A DNA stretch of 64,000 nt from Heligmosomoides polygyrus polygyrus (Eukaryota > Nematoda > Chromadorea > Rhabditida > Heligmosomidae), in contig OX377205.1 of assembly GCA_947396885.1 (NCBI GenBank), positions 55,288,676-55,352,675 on the forward strand, written 5' to 3'. The notes below the pieces were generated by a model. The model ran no database searches and was not told where the DNA came from. It saw only the letters and a list, made by a program, of their open reading frames with translations. The position numbers and the translations under genes were made by a program. This document shows, in pieces, positions 43,975 to 54,869 of the stretch (positions within the stretch are counted from its first letter, which is position 1; the number at the start of each line of letters is the position of its first letter).

Positions 43975-44131
43975 TGTCATGCTCCTGCCTGGGAGTGAGG
44001 GTTCACAAACCTTTATTATTAGTCTATTATATACAACAACCATGTAGCAAGAATGCAGTTAGGGAGACTGCCAACCTTCCAATCCATGTAGGGGCGTGGC
44101 TTACAGAGGCGGTCGCCACTATACCGTGACA
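43975..44131 (-). repeat. 3' LTR
   Basis: 157 bp, TGTCA...TGACA. On the minus strand it contains a TATA-like TGTATATAATAG and an AATAAAGG polyadenylation-type signal about 35 bases apart, the expected order for U3/R. Confidence 0.82.
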
Positions 44132-44255
44132 TGCCCTTCAATTCGAATTTGTCGGCCTCGTCAAAACTATACAACAATAATTTTTAAATAACAACAAAAG
44201 CAAATATTCACTCCAATGATGAATTAAAATGATGGATCGGTGGACATAGAGACGA

Positions 44256-44606
44256 CTATGGGAGGATTCCTTCCAGTACGCGCAGGGCGAAATTTGTGCA
44301 TAAGGATAGGGCTAGGTCATTGGGCCTCCGGATCATGTGTCTTCGAGGCATTGCTCGAATCGCTGCCCGCATACTGCCACCGGCCTTGCTTGGAGCCACC
44401 GCATCTCTAGAGCCGTCAACCATCGCATCGCTAGGGCACATTTTATCGGCGTGACCCACATTGGCGACCAGGTTTAAGTCCTTGTTCGCCATCTTTGCCA
44501 TCGCATCAACTTGCTCCTGACAAGTCAAAAGTGCTTGTCGGAGTTCTCGTACCTCTTCTTCCAAGATACCAGTTCGAGCACTGGTATCTTCGCATTGCTT
44601 CTTCAA
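44256..44606 (-). CDS. unrecognised frame with coiled-coil-like start, downstream of gag
   Basis: A 116-codon minus-strand frame inside the LTR element, after the gag relic. Residues 10-40 (GILEEEVRELRQALLTCQEQ) have heptad spacing and look like a short coiled coil. The rest (AMAKMANKDLNLVANVGHAD, then a basic RAMPRRHMIRRP) resembles no family I know. It could be a displaced piece of gag or captured sequence. Whether it is translated is unknown. Confidence 0.35.
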   Translation of the reverse strand: MKKQCEDTSARTGILEEEVRELRQALLTCQEQVDAMAKMANKDLNLVANVGHADKMCPSDAMVDGSRDAVAPSKAGGSMRAAIRAMPRRHMIRRPNDLALSLCTNFALRVLEGILP

Positions 44607-45096
44607 ATATTGATTAGATATCGTTATGAATTCGGTCTATGTTAAATCGTTATTCTACCAATCGTTATTTTTCCGACCTTCTGGTGAAAATTTTTAAAGT
44701 TACCTCGAAATGAGTTGTTGCGGGAGTGTATTCACTGTCATAATCATAGCCCGAATTTCCCTATGTCCTTATCAGCTCTACGGACATCGTTCTGTTCTGT
44801 AAAATGTCAAAAATATTTCGAAATCGTTATGACCTTACCTTTTGGTAAATGACGCGGCTTAGAACAAAACTTGCTATTTCTTTATTCATTTTCTTCCAGT
44901 AAAATCGTACGTGAATCTTACTGCAAGGTATTTTTACTGCTCAAGTAACCTCCGGCAAAGGGGTTTTCGTGATTCTGCTACAAAATCTCTTTTTGGTGAC
45001 ATTCGTCTACTTTACCTAACCGAATATTTTCATCTTCGTTATAATATAGGGTGTTATTTTGAATGCAATAGGTTTTTATGCCGTCACAGTGACTTC

Positions 45097-46186
45097 TCAG
45101 TTGTGCGGAAATTCATTAGAATAATCCCGATATCGACCGTTATCATGTTGGTCATCATAATTTCTCACGTAATTGTGAGAAGCGTTATTTCTAGGGATTT
45201 GAGAATCGCGTCCGTGATATCCACGTGAGCTTCGAATTCCTCCGTTATTGTAGTAACCGTTATCGTTATAGGATTTAGGACTACATTCATGATATGCCCT
45301 ATTACTGTTCCAACGTGGTGAAAAATTTGGCGATGCACTAACAGCAGGGTATGGCGATTGATTCCACTCTTGACGCTGGTAGTTCCCTTGATTTTGGTAA
45401 TTTCGATGTGGGCAGCTTTCAATAATGTGTGCGTTTTGAATGGCTTCCGTAATTGCATTTACAAGGGCGTTATCAATTACTCCCCTCTCACGCGTCACAA
45501 TTTCAGAAGATGACTTTCGTTTTCTGCAATTTGTTGCAGATCTTTGAAAGTCTGTGATGACTGCCTTTTTTTCATTACCGTATTTCGAAGATTCGTAGAA
45601 AGGCCGCGCACAAATATTTCGCTCATTATTTCTTCGACAGCGATGGGACTACTTTCGGCAAAAGCGTCGGCAACTAAATCTCTCACCCGTTGCCCATAAA
45701 AGACCACATTTTCATCGGGTTCCTGCTTCACGTGATAAATTTTTGCTTTCGCTATTTCGACATAGTTAGGACTACGAAAGTCTTTTTCAACTGGTCAACA
45801 ACCCTTCGGTAATCCAGCTTAACATCGTTATCATAGTTCTCGTATTTTATTTTGGCTGCTCCGCTTAATTGCAGAGGAAGAAGCCTCGCCAGTTTCTGCT
45901 CGTCATATCCCGCTGCATTGGCTTTTCCGTTCACCTCTCTAGCGTAATTCGGTCAGCATTGCAGTGAGGGAAAGAACAGATCCGCTATGTTAGCCCGAAT
46001 ATCAAGAGGCCTTTCTGAAATCTGGGCAAGCCCCCCGATTGGTCCGTTATCATTTCTCGCCATGTTCGTAATGAGCAACCGTTCTATTAATTCCCGTGGT
46101 TCGTCAATAAGTCGACTCGCTAGTTTCGTCGGATTTCTTTGCTCGGTGCGAGGAAATCGTTTCTCAGCAGGTGAGCTGTTCGGCAC
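45097..46186 (-). pseudogene. gag-like polyprotein, interrupted
   Basis: The frames read in order on the minus strand. 46186-45953 is an N-terminal region (KLASRLIDEPRELIERLLIT), ending in TGA after FFPSLQC. 45934-45752, in the same frame, is YDEQKLARLLPLQLSGAAKI followed by DYRRVVDQLKKTF. 45731-45495 is VFYGQRVRDLVADAF with EEIMSEIFVRGLSTNLRNTV. 45498-45097 is an Asn/Arg/Tyr-rich basic tail (NYQNQGNYQRQEW). The central text has the pattern of capsid domains of Gypsy-type gag (LP..L.G.A...Y, then a VR..F..GL...L block), and the tail resembles a nucleocapsid without a clear CCHC knuckle. One stop and at least two frameshifts (near 45780 and 45500) break it. Gag would form the particle that packages element RNA. 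Confidence 0.7.
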
Positions 46187-47296
46187 TAAGTAATTATCCG
46201 TTATGTTGATGAGTCGCTATTAAGATGAAGAAATAGGAGACAGGCAGAGAGCTAAGGAAGCAGTAAGCAAAGAACGCAGTTGAACACAACCCTCCAACTG
46301 CAGTCACGAAGACGTAATGCCTCTTACCGTTGGATGACCTCAGTATGGGTTACCGCTTTCTTTTCCCTACGAGTAGGATTATCATAGCCTCGTTGGCGCC
46401 GCTATTATTAAGTGGGTACTTACGTGAGCTCTGGTCGACGCCCTCGAGTGTATGCTCGAAGCCACGTTTCGGCTCCTTTTAATGCCGACATTACCTAGTA
46501 TACGGTAATGTTGCCAATGGGCGAAGTTCTATTAACATCAAATAAAAATAAATCTAAAAAATATTTTTTCTCTTTCGGATTTTTTTGGACGTCCTATGTA
46601 CAGATTATATACCAGCTAGCGGTGGCATGAATGGCAGAGTAAAATGTAGCAAGTGAATTGACGATAGGTTAAGAATTGAAGGTTAGAAACATGAGCTATA
46701 AATTAGACGTTTTAATAAGCTAATAGTGAAAGCTTTGAATATGCTATTAACGTGATAACGAAAACATGATTGCAAAGAAATCATCTAGGACGTGCGCAAA
46801 AGGGAAAATCGGGAAAGTACAAGGTTCACAAGGGAGGTAGTTTGCATTCGGCAGTGACTCATGTGAAGAACGTACTTTCCGCGCACTTAGTGTTTTTGAG
46901 ACGTCAGGTCGGAAAATACGATGTTCGCTTGAAATCGCTATCGCGAATAGCGAAAATCGTATTTTTCGCAATCGATAATTAAAGTTTAAAAAATAGCATA
47001 GAGTAAACGGACCCAAATTCTTTGAAAATAGTAATAGTAATCCTTTGAAAATAGCTGTTTAGTTACATGACCTGCCTCATTCATGCGCAACGAAGAAGAC
47101 AAACGAAGAAGTAGAAATGATTAATACATCGTGCTCAGTGCAAAAAAAAATGATACCAGCATGCTTCGTGAGAGATGCGCAATGTGCTTGTGGTGTGGTG
47201 TGTATATCTCGAGATATAAATACGTTTTGATGGCCGTCAAAACGGAATCTCCCCTACTGCTAACTTCTTTTAGAAATTATGAGCAAAATTCTAAAA

Positions 47297-47316
47297 GGAT
47301 CTCCCCGTGACTTCCA
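47297..47316 (-). promoter_or_regulatory. putative primer-binding site
   Basis: Directly inside the 5' LTR the minus strand reads TGGAAGTCACGGGGAGATCC. TGG pairs with a tRNA 3' CCA and the rest could pair with acceptor and T-arm bases. The tRNA was not identified. Confidence 0.6.
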
Positions 47317-47475
47317 TGTCATGCTCCTGCCTGGGAGTGAGGGTTCACAAACCTTTATTATTAGTCTATATTATATACAACAACCATGTAGCAAGAATGC
47401 AGTTAGGGAGACTGCCAACCTTCTAATCCATGTAGGGGCGTGGCTTACAGAGGCGGTCGCCACTATACCGTGACA
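47317..47475 (-). repeat. 5' LTR
   Basis: 159 bp, TGTCA...TGACA, nearly identical to 43975-44131. It would hold the promoter for the element transcript (TATA-like TATATAATATAG on the minus strand). Confidence 0.82.
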
Positions 47476-47639
47476 GCCTCTAACATGCCGCAGCTCGGGC
47501 CGTGGGCGGGTCCTCGGCCTCCACCGATGTACGGGCGGAGGACCCACCTGCGGCACGACATCATTGGTTTGTGTTGCGCACTACTTCTCTCCCTCAGGTA
47601 GCTCTTCGGCAGCCGTTCTCATGCACAACAGCTTGCGTT

Positions 47640-48250
47640 ACCGGATATCGTTGACACGTCGTTCGAATCCGGACGCCAGCTTCCCCCTCACTGTTTCTTC
47701 TTACTGGAACTAATCCCTGGTCCGCCTTTACTGGTCTTCCCCCCTTCCCTCCCCAACTTCCTGGTCCCAACTCCTGGCCCACTTCCTTGTTTCCACTACT
47801 GACCCCCTTACTGGTCTCTTCCTGCTGGTTTCCCCGTCCTGGTCCCTCCTCCAGGTTGTTCCTTTCCTTCCTGGTAGCTCTCGTGGTCCACCCTAAAGGT
47901 CCCCTTACTTCCCTTCTCTATCAACCCCTTAGTGGTCCACCCTGCTCACGGCAGACGTCGATGACACGTATTCGGAATCAGGACGCTTAGAAGCGCGTGC
48001 AATTGTGGCTGTGTCAAGCAGGATGAGGCTGCACTTCCTCGGCTGCAGTAGCATCCCGCGTTGAATTCTGAACGCGGCCGCTCGTTGTACGACGACGGCG
48101 TCACCTCTTTTGACTACAGACGCTTGTTGCGCGACGTAGGGGACCCGACTTCTGGATACAGACGCTCAGAAATGAGCGCAGATGCCGCAGTTTTAAGCAG
48201 GAAGAGGCTCTGCTTCCTCGGCTGCAGCAGCATACAATGTTAAAAGGCAC
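47640..48250 (-). mobile_element. family H-like fragments
   Basis: ATCGTTGACACGTCGTTCGA, a run of CTGGTCCC-type words (47690-47950), then two direct units (about 47950-48060 and 48110-48245) sharing CTTCCTCGGCTGCAG and GACGCTTAGAAG/GACGCTCAGAAA. These are minisatellite- and tandem-repeat-like remnants of the family, without ends. Confidence 0.45.
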
Positions 48251-48799
48251 ATTTTATCCGCGCGAAGTTCCATGAGTCGTATCTCATGCAGGTCTCTAAC
48301 CTGCGCGAGATACGCCTCATCATCTACAGCGCGGGCAGCTAACTCAATTATATTGTGGTAGATGGATAGTAGGATGTCTGTGTTGGTCCTAAATTCCTTC
48401 TCATTTAAAAGAGTATGTCTTTGCTGATATTGGTGGGTTGGGAAGTTTATGGCTATTCAAAAGACGTAGGTTTTTTGTTAGGACACTATGCATAACCAAA
48501 GGTAAAAATTTAAATCAGCAACTTATTTTGACCTTCTTAAAATGCGTATAGTTTGATTTGAAATGTGTCTGTCAAAAAGATAAATAAAAAAGAGAATATT
48601 TAAAGTGGTCTAAAATAATATACTAAATATATAAATAAGTTGCTACTAAGCGGGCTGGTGCCCGTTGTACACCAGCGAGGTATCTTAAAACGAGTAAGAT
48701 CAGCCACAAGTGTTCCACGACCATGGTCTCATAATGGAACGGGTACCACTTAGTACCAATACTTTTGGTTAACACTCGTAGAAAAAACTAAAAATTAAT

Positions 48800-49066
48800 T
48801 TGTATTACACTAAACGTCAACTACGTAAAGTCAAATATTGGATTTTTAGACCAGTCAGCTCGAAAATAGGTACTATAAACATACAGTACAATAGGACTAA
48901 CAGAAAGCATTTTTCAAGCGTTTTTAATTCCTTTTTTGCTCGATGTGCAAGGTGGATAAGCAAGTTGCCTGCGCAACTTTTCAACGCTACGACGTCAAAA
49001 AGCTTTAAAAACAAAATATCAAGGTTAGATCTTCCACATTTACTAACGGTTGATCACTTTTGTTGA
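48800..49066 (+). mobile_element. CR1-like LINE, C-terminal fragment
   Basis: An 88-codon frame with SSVFNSFFARCARWISKLPA followed by QLFNATTSKSFKNKISRLDL. It matches the C-terminal end of CR1-type reverse transcriptase proteins (R....W..LP......S..SFK.......) and the decayed tail at 9420-9600. Confidence 0.55.
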
Positions 49067-49589
49067 AAATCGTACAGTGCTGCAGTCTATTACAGCTTTA
49101 TTATAGAGCATGTTGTTCTGCACTTATGACTTCAGATATGCATCGTGACCTGGCAGTATAGCATGGGAGGGCATAACCCATGCTGCGATAGATGATACGC
49201 CATCTCTCAATATCTCAGGGACGTTTCTTGTTAATAGCGGTATTCATCTAGATTCATTTACTATCGATTCACATCTTGCTTGCAGACCCAGCCGCCCGCT
49301 ACCATTTCAACAGTGATGACGCGCTACCTACAAGTGTGACACTATCGCTACATCCAATACAGCAATATTGGTCAGCAGTAATTACTCCTAGTGCTCTAGA
49401 GCAATAATAACCCTCTATGCTATCCCGTTTTTTTTTCTCGCAGCTATTGTTACGATAACTCTATTGTTAGGATGGCTATGTCTGAAATCCTCACGCATTA
49501 GCGTCTGACAGTTTTCAGAGTCCCAGCGCAAACGATTTATACCTATATTACAAAATACCCTTTTTCTATGAACTTATTTCGTTAAGCCT

Positions 49590-50325
49590 TTTTCTGCTTA
49601 AAGTACTTTTCTTCCTCTCCGAATTTGGATAGATCATACAAGTGCGGTTGGTCTGATTTCAGTTCCTGTGGAAGCATCATAGAGAGGTAGCGTAATGTAG
49701 CAAGTGCCCGCCTAGGTATGACCGGAATACGGCCAGGACTCCTGGGTGCTATCCTCTCTTCAAGGTTGCTCGAGAGTGACTTCCGCATACTGGAACTCAC
49801 ACCATAGGTATACTGAATGCCAACGGCTGCACTTTTATTGTCTATGTCAACAAATTTTTTTGTCAACCATAGTTAAACACTTCGACATTATATTTTGTTT
49901 CACCATACCGGCACTTTCTTTTTACTTCAATATTTTTCAAGCCTTTGCACTGGCTCTTCTGAAAGATCTGCAGAAATAATTTTGTTAATCCAAATGCAGT
50001 TCATAGTTTTGTCCAAAACGCTCACAACAATTTGTTGGTGTCAGTTGTTTTAAAGCCGATTACTGTTTTTGTGTTTTTTGATTGTCTCTTTTTTGTGTTT
50101 TAATGGCGCACTCTGGGTGCAATAATGAATGAATGAATGAATGAATGAATGAATGAATGAACTAGCTCTTACGACTTACGGTTTACGATTTACGACTTAC
50201 GAAAAAACTATCGTAAATCGTAAACCGTAAGCTCTTACGACTTACGGTTTACGATTTACGATAGTTTTTTCGTAATTACGATTTACGATTTACGAAATTT
50301 CGAGTTTCATTTACGCACACCCTTG
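49590..50325 (+). mobile_element. hAT-like right part with TTACGA palindromes
   Basis: It contains the dispersed repeat of 10040 (49660-49840), an (AATG)n tract (50124-50160), then alternating GTTTACGATTTACGA and inverse words (50165-50300), ending TTTACGCACACCCTTG at 50325 like the right end at 26251. A left end with the matching 8-mer TGCCCACT was not found. Confidence 0.55.
50124..50160. repeat. (AATG)n microsatellite
   Basis: About nine uninterrupted tetranucleotide units. Confidence 0.95.
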
Positions 50326-50333
50326 TGCCCACT

Positions 50334-51894
50334 CCCTGGAGCACACACCTGAGCTATGCAGAATGCCAACATGTGCACTTTTGATTACGATATCAATACT
50401 TTAATTAATTCCGTCGTACTGAATACTTGAATATCTGCAAAAGACAGTTCTCTTATCCAGCTGCGGTTCGTAGTGCTATCCAAAATGGGCAGAAGCGCTA
50501 TTTGAAGCCGGACATTATCCTTTGTTCGTCACTGTTTCTCTTTTGCGCGGGCTCACATGCGCACTTCAGGTGCAGGAATGAATGAAAGGGTAAGGAGGAT
50601 CCGGTGCTATTCCAACCGGGGAGGGTCCACCCTACGCATCCGGATAGATCAATAAACCCCTTGACGTTTCCGCGGCAGCACGTTCTCTCTTATCAAGTCA
50701 TGTCCTTACGTGCCTGCTGACCCAGACGAGTGCGCGTCGACCGCTTGACAGAGCGTGCTGTTTAAATTTTCTCCAGGCTCCTGTATCACTCTGCCGTGTA
50801 TTTTTCACCTACTCCCCCCCCCCCTGAACTAGGAATCTAGTCTCAAGATGCACACGACCGTTTATCAGGACTAGAGGACATAAACCAAGCACGGCTGCGC
50901 TCTACGTTGCATGTTTTTATCCCCACCACGATTCTTACGAGAGTACCAGGTAGACCAACCCCCTCGATTGGACTTGCACAGAAGTTCCGGGGTTGAGGGC
51001 ACTCAGAAACCGACAAGCCGGCATCTTGTACGCCCAGGACCGCGCACTTTGAATGGGGAGATGCTATGCGGTTCCACACACAGACCGGAGGCAGCCCACG
51101 GCGTCTCCCCGTAGCCCTTCCATGGGCCTAGCGGCTGCAGTGCTGGTCCGATTGTGCAATTTGTCGTCGGTTCGGGTGCGGCTGGCGGCGACCCCGAGTT
51201 GATCGATACGCGCGGTTGGACGCGGGCCAGAACCTCGCGTCGTCGCCACCGCGGGAGCCGTCACCGTGCCGTGCCCTTTCCGTTCATCGGCCGGCTCGGG
51301 CCTTCTGACCTCTGCGCCGGTCCCTGCCTTCTGCTTCCTGGTGCCGCGTGGTTCCCGTCCATGTCCCTTGCCTGCGGCCGTGATCTGCTTGTCAGCCGTA
51401 GACCGCACGAGTGAGCCCAAATCGCGGTCGCTCTGCTGTTGCTGCTCCTCTGCACTCGCGGGTCGCCTGCTCTGCCCGCTCCTTTTGTGTCGTGTAGAGA
51501 AAGCAGTCTCACCATTCAAACAAGGACTGCTGCCTTGCGTTTGCTAGCGGCGGTAAATAGGGTGGGGTGGGGTAAGTTGCCTGTCCTAGCCAAAACCGAG
51601 GCGTCACGGCCTGCGGGGGGGGGGGGGGGGGGTTGCGTGGCTGTTAGGGCGTGTGGACCAGTAACACCTATGGCCAGCCGTCCAAGCTTTTCCTCATGTC
51701 TTCAGTGTTGTTCGGATTAATATTCCAATTTATTCAAAGTGGCTGCTCGGGGGAGGGGGTTACCATGTTTGGCAGCTCCACAGAGCTTTTTGTGCTCCTC
51801 TGAATTAGTGACCCTCCTCTTGCAAGTCCGCCCCCACACCTACCCGGACATCCAGTCGCTGCCTCCCTGAGCGGCGCACTCCAATGTTCCGCTT
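50334..51894. other. no recognisable gene; GC-rich block with 18-G run
   Basis: 50900-51545 is GC-rich and open on both strands (for example 151 codons minus at 51064-51519, rich in Arg, Ala and Gly), which high GC alone can produce. An 18-G run lies at 51615-51632 and an 11-C run at 50814-50824. No family was recognised. Confidence 0.5.
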
Positions 51895-51899
51895 CGGCC

Positions 51900-52141
51900 A
51901 GTGTATTCCTAACAAGCAAATTGTGGGTTCGCTATTCCGCTACTGTTGCAGCCCCAAACCTTTTGCAGGATAGATTCTAAACACAACGTGGCAGTTCCAG
52001 ACGTCTGCTTTGCTTTATCGACCCGCACTGAAGTAATACGGTTTTTTGCAATTTTTGACCTACCCAGATGTCCGCAGGAAATTTGAAATCCACAATGGTG
52101 CTTTTCAGACAACCTCCTACAACCCACAATAGGTCACCTTG
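51900..52141 (-). repeat. dispersed repeat, partner of 16236-16470
   Basis: On the minus strand it reads GACCTATTGTGGGTTGTAGG ... AAAGGTTTGGGGCTGCAACA, in step with the plus-strand copy at 16236. Confidence 0.75.
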
Positions 52142-52317
52142 AAAATTGGCACGAGACGCTCATTGCCTTCCCTTGTGAGGCAGTCACTCTATATGTTTAT
52201 GATAGATGAAGATCGTAATAGTTTTAACAGCAGCAATCCTGTAGGCAATACGATTTCTCTGTTAATCGGTATGAAAATCTGAAACAGCTTTGGAAATATG
52301 CATTTGCATCAGCCCAT

Positions 52318-52450
52318 CAGCTATACAAGAATGTTTTGCGCGCCATGGAGCAACGCTGTTACAGTAAGATTGCGCGTTGGCTTAAGTGTGTCCGGTGTAG
52401 CGGTGGAAACACGCAGCCGAGCGCTACAGTATGCTAATATCCTGCCGCTA
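52318..52450 (+). repeat. inverted duplicate segment, copy 1
   Basis: About 130 bp that matches the reverse complement of 54222-54360 with only a few differences (for example TGTTTTGCGCGCCATGGAGC and TTAAGTGTGTCCGGTGTAGC identical). In both copies the frame ...APWSNAVTVRLRVGLSVSGV is open. Outside it the two copies diverge. No family is recognised; it could be a duplicated exon or a repeat. Confidence 0.75.
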
Positions 52451-54221
52451 CGGGTTAAACTTCTTCCGAACGGATACAAGCGTGCGCTATGACATCACAT
52501 TTCATCATCGCCTTTGTTTCTACAAGAAAAAGTTACAGATAGCACCAAACTGCGTGTGTAATAAGAAGGCGACCAAATACTCAGTTCACTTAATGGTGAG
52601 TTATATAAGCACATAGCGAGAAACAGTTAAAAATTACTGTTTACGCTTAATTCCAGACAGGGCAACTTTTAAATTACCCTGCCTTTACGAACCCAAGCTT
52701 GGCTGAAAACAGAGTTGAGTGCAAGTCGCTAGTTGAGTGGTTTGTCCCGCTTCTCCATACCTAACCACGACAAGCTCTCCACAGCTGCACTACATATGGA
52801 TGCTTTTATAAGAATGTCCGCAGCCCTACTGCTCCGTCTAGGTTGTGTTCACAACCTGTTGCACCTCGTCAAGCCTAATCCAATGTCGGATATTTCGGTT
52901 CAGTCGCTGTGCTTTAAGCCACGAGGTGTAATGAATTTGAGAAAAGGTGACTTAAGACAGAAATACTGTCCTCCTCTGTATATGGATGTTAGTATGAAAA
53001 CTGAGCAAACTACTGCCGAAATTTGAGAACCCAAGACTTGGTTGAAAACGGAGCAGAACCGAGGAATCTAATTAACTCACATGAGGTGACTCTAAGTTAT
53101 AGAATTGATTCTACACCTGATTTGATTCCTAGGTGGTTCCAAATTATAGAACAACTGACCATCGCATCGGGATAAAACATGAGTACTAAAAAGCCTATCG
53201 GCTGTACCAGCCCGTAACTGCGAGTGCAAATGACCCTCTGAACTGATGGTGTCGTGACGAAGCATTGGGCTTTTGAAGTCAACGAAGTGGAATTCTCCAT
53301 CGCCATTGCTGATACACTTCAGACCTCCTCGCATGATTGTAAGTTTCTAGGCACACTTTAGAGATTCATGTTCACGTGCTGCACTTGTTCCGACCCAAGG
53401 TTTTAAGCGGTTTTGACAGTAAATTGTTGCATAGAACAAAGAACTGATAGAAAAATTTAAGAAATCGTACATCCTTCCAACGGACAAATTCATGTCAATG
53501 GCACTCAAGCTATCAATGCAGTGACCATCGTGACCCGTTGGACGAGTGAATGAATCCAAACATCAAAGTCGCGCTTAGATTTCTCTTTCTTGCCGTACAA
53601 AACAAGGTACAAGTTGATGGAAAGCTAGGAGTTTATGACTATTCAGACATTCAGATAGTGACAACATTTTTTAGGAGAATCTGTATTGATGCACCAGTTT
53701 CATAGCACTAGCTATCACAAAGCTTTCCTAGGCGCACTTAGGGTCTAGGGTCCCGGAGGGGGGGGGGGGTCACCATGTAGTACAGCCCTATTTGCCATTT
53801 GAAACCGGATTTTTTTTTTTGCAGCAATAGTGTGTTCTACCCCTAAAGTGAACTGTGAGGTAGGTCATTTATGATGTAACTGTACATACACGTGCCTTTT
53901 TACCAAGGCGTATAACCACTGAGTAGGGAGTGACTCCCAACCCCGGACCCTATTTGCGCCTTTTCCTATGATCGACACTGCTACTTGAGCTAAAAAATCA
54001 AAAAATCCAATTTATTAAAGGCGTGAAACCTTCTACGGAGTAACCGCGTGATAATAGTACTCACACCACTATGGCATGCATGTTATTGTTAGATAATGCT
54101 GCACATTTAATCTTCTCATGCCTTGCATGTATAGTCCATTGAACCAGAGCGATTACTTTCAGGGCTACTACATCATCCTCTGATGCCTGGTACGCGTATG
54201 TTCCAAAACGGATGCGAAACA

Positions 54222-54360
54222 GCCGCATGGGCAGGATATTAGCATTCTGTAGCGCTCGGCCGCGTGTTTCCACCGCTACACCGGACACACTTAAGCCCAC
54301 GCGCAATCTTACTGTAACAGCGTTGCTCCATGGCGCGCAAAACATTCTCGTATCAGCTAT
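54222..54360 (-). repeat. inverted duplicate segment, copy 2
   Basis: Mate of 52318-52450, 1.9 kb away, opposite strand. It lies in a 107-codon minus frame (54061-54384) that continues RLFRIRFGTYAYQASEDD after the duplicated part. Confidence 0.75.
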
Positions 54361-54465
54361 ACGAACGGTACCGCTGGCTGTCAAGCTAAAACTGATTGGT
54401 TGTATATCTTGAATATTATATTGAATTAAAGGAGCACTTGTGCAGATTTCGAGCTCTTTCGACGT

Positions 54466-54867
54466 TCAGCGGCGGCAGATTACTCCAACACTGGCGCTGT
54501 CGCTCGAGTCGCCATCTAGAAGTATGGTAGTATTTGTACGTTTTGGGCGGGTGGCGAATAGTTTTTGTCGGGAAGTATGAACAGGTCCTATACGACTAAG
54601 CCATGCGTTGACATCATCTACACGTCTTGAACGAATGTTACTCGAGGTAGCGTGTGGCTTACGTTTAATCGCATGACATTCCATCATGTGTGGCATGCGA
54701 TATACAAATACAAACAGACGATGGAACACGTTCAACCCCGTTCCTCTAGTAATGAAATTCGGAGACACAAAGTCGACGAAAAAACCAATGAGAAAAAGAT
54801 GTGAATCTATGTGGAAACGCCAATTTAAGGAAATCATAATTAGCGAATATGAATAGTAACTCGCCAT
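54466..54867 (-). other. open frame of unknown nature, 133 codons
   Basis: A minus-strand frame with a hydrophobic first half (SLIMISLNWRF, FLIGFFVDFV) and a basic second half (KRKPHATSSNIRSRRVDDVN). There is no family resemblance and no clear splice signals. It lies 80 bp upstream of the 107-codon frame holding the inverted duplicate. It may be chance. Confidence 0.2.
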
Positions 54868-54869
54868 TG

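Larger units (their letters stand above)
43975..47475 (-). mobile_element. compact LTR retrotransposon, gag relic only, near-identical LTRs
   Basis: Direct repeats at 43975-44131 and 47317-47475 begin TGTCA and end TGACA. They differ by one substitution and one 2-bp indel. Orientation is minus, because gag reads that way, the 20 bases after the 47317 LTR on the minus strand start with TGG (primer-binding-site pattern), and a purine-leaning GAATTGAAGGGCA precedes the other LTR. The total is 3501 bp. No protease, reverse transcriptase, RNase H or integrase motif is visible, so it is non-autonomous. The flanks (AGCTT left, GCCTC right) do not give a clean duplication. Confidence 0.82.

Noticed and set aside
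43970..47480. Target-site duplication for the LTR element (AGCTT / GCCTC)
   Set aside because: Only a partial GCTT/GCCT resemblance, not convincing; the element call rests on LTRs, primer-binding site and gag.
51064..51519. 151-codon minus frame, candidate gene
   Set aside because: High GC content opens frames on both strands here, the composition is low in complexity, and no domain was recognised.
54061..54384. RIRFGTYAYQASEDD resembles the Cys-loop neighbourhood of ligand-gated ion channels (FGSYAY type)
   Set aside because: The conserved Cys is not there, and the preceding text would have to be a much more N-terminal part of such a protein with about 100 residues missing. No supporting exons were found.
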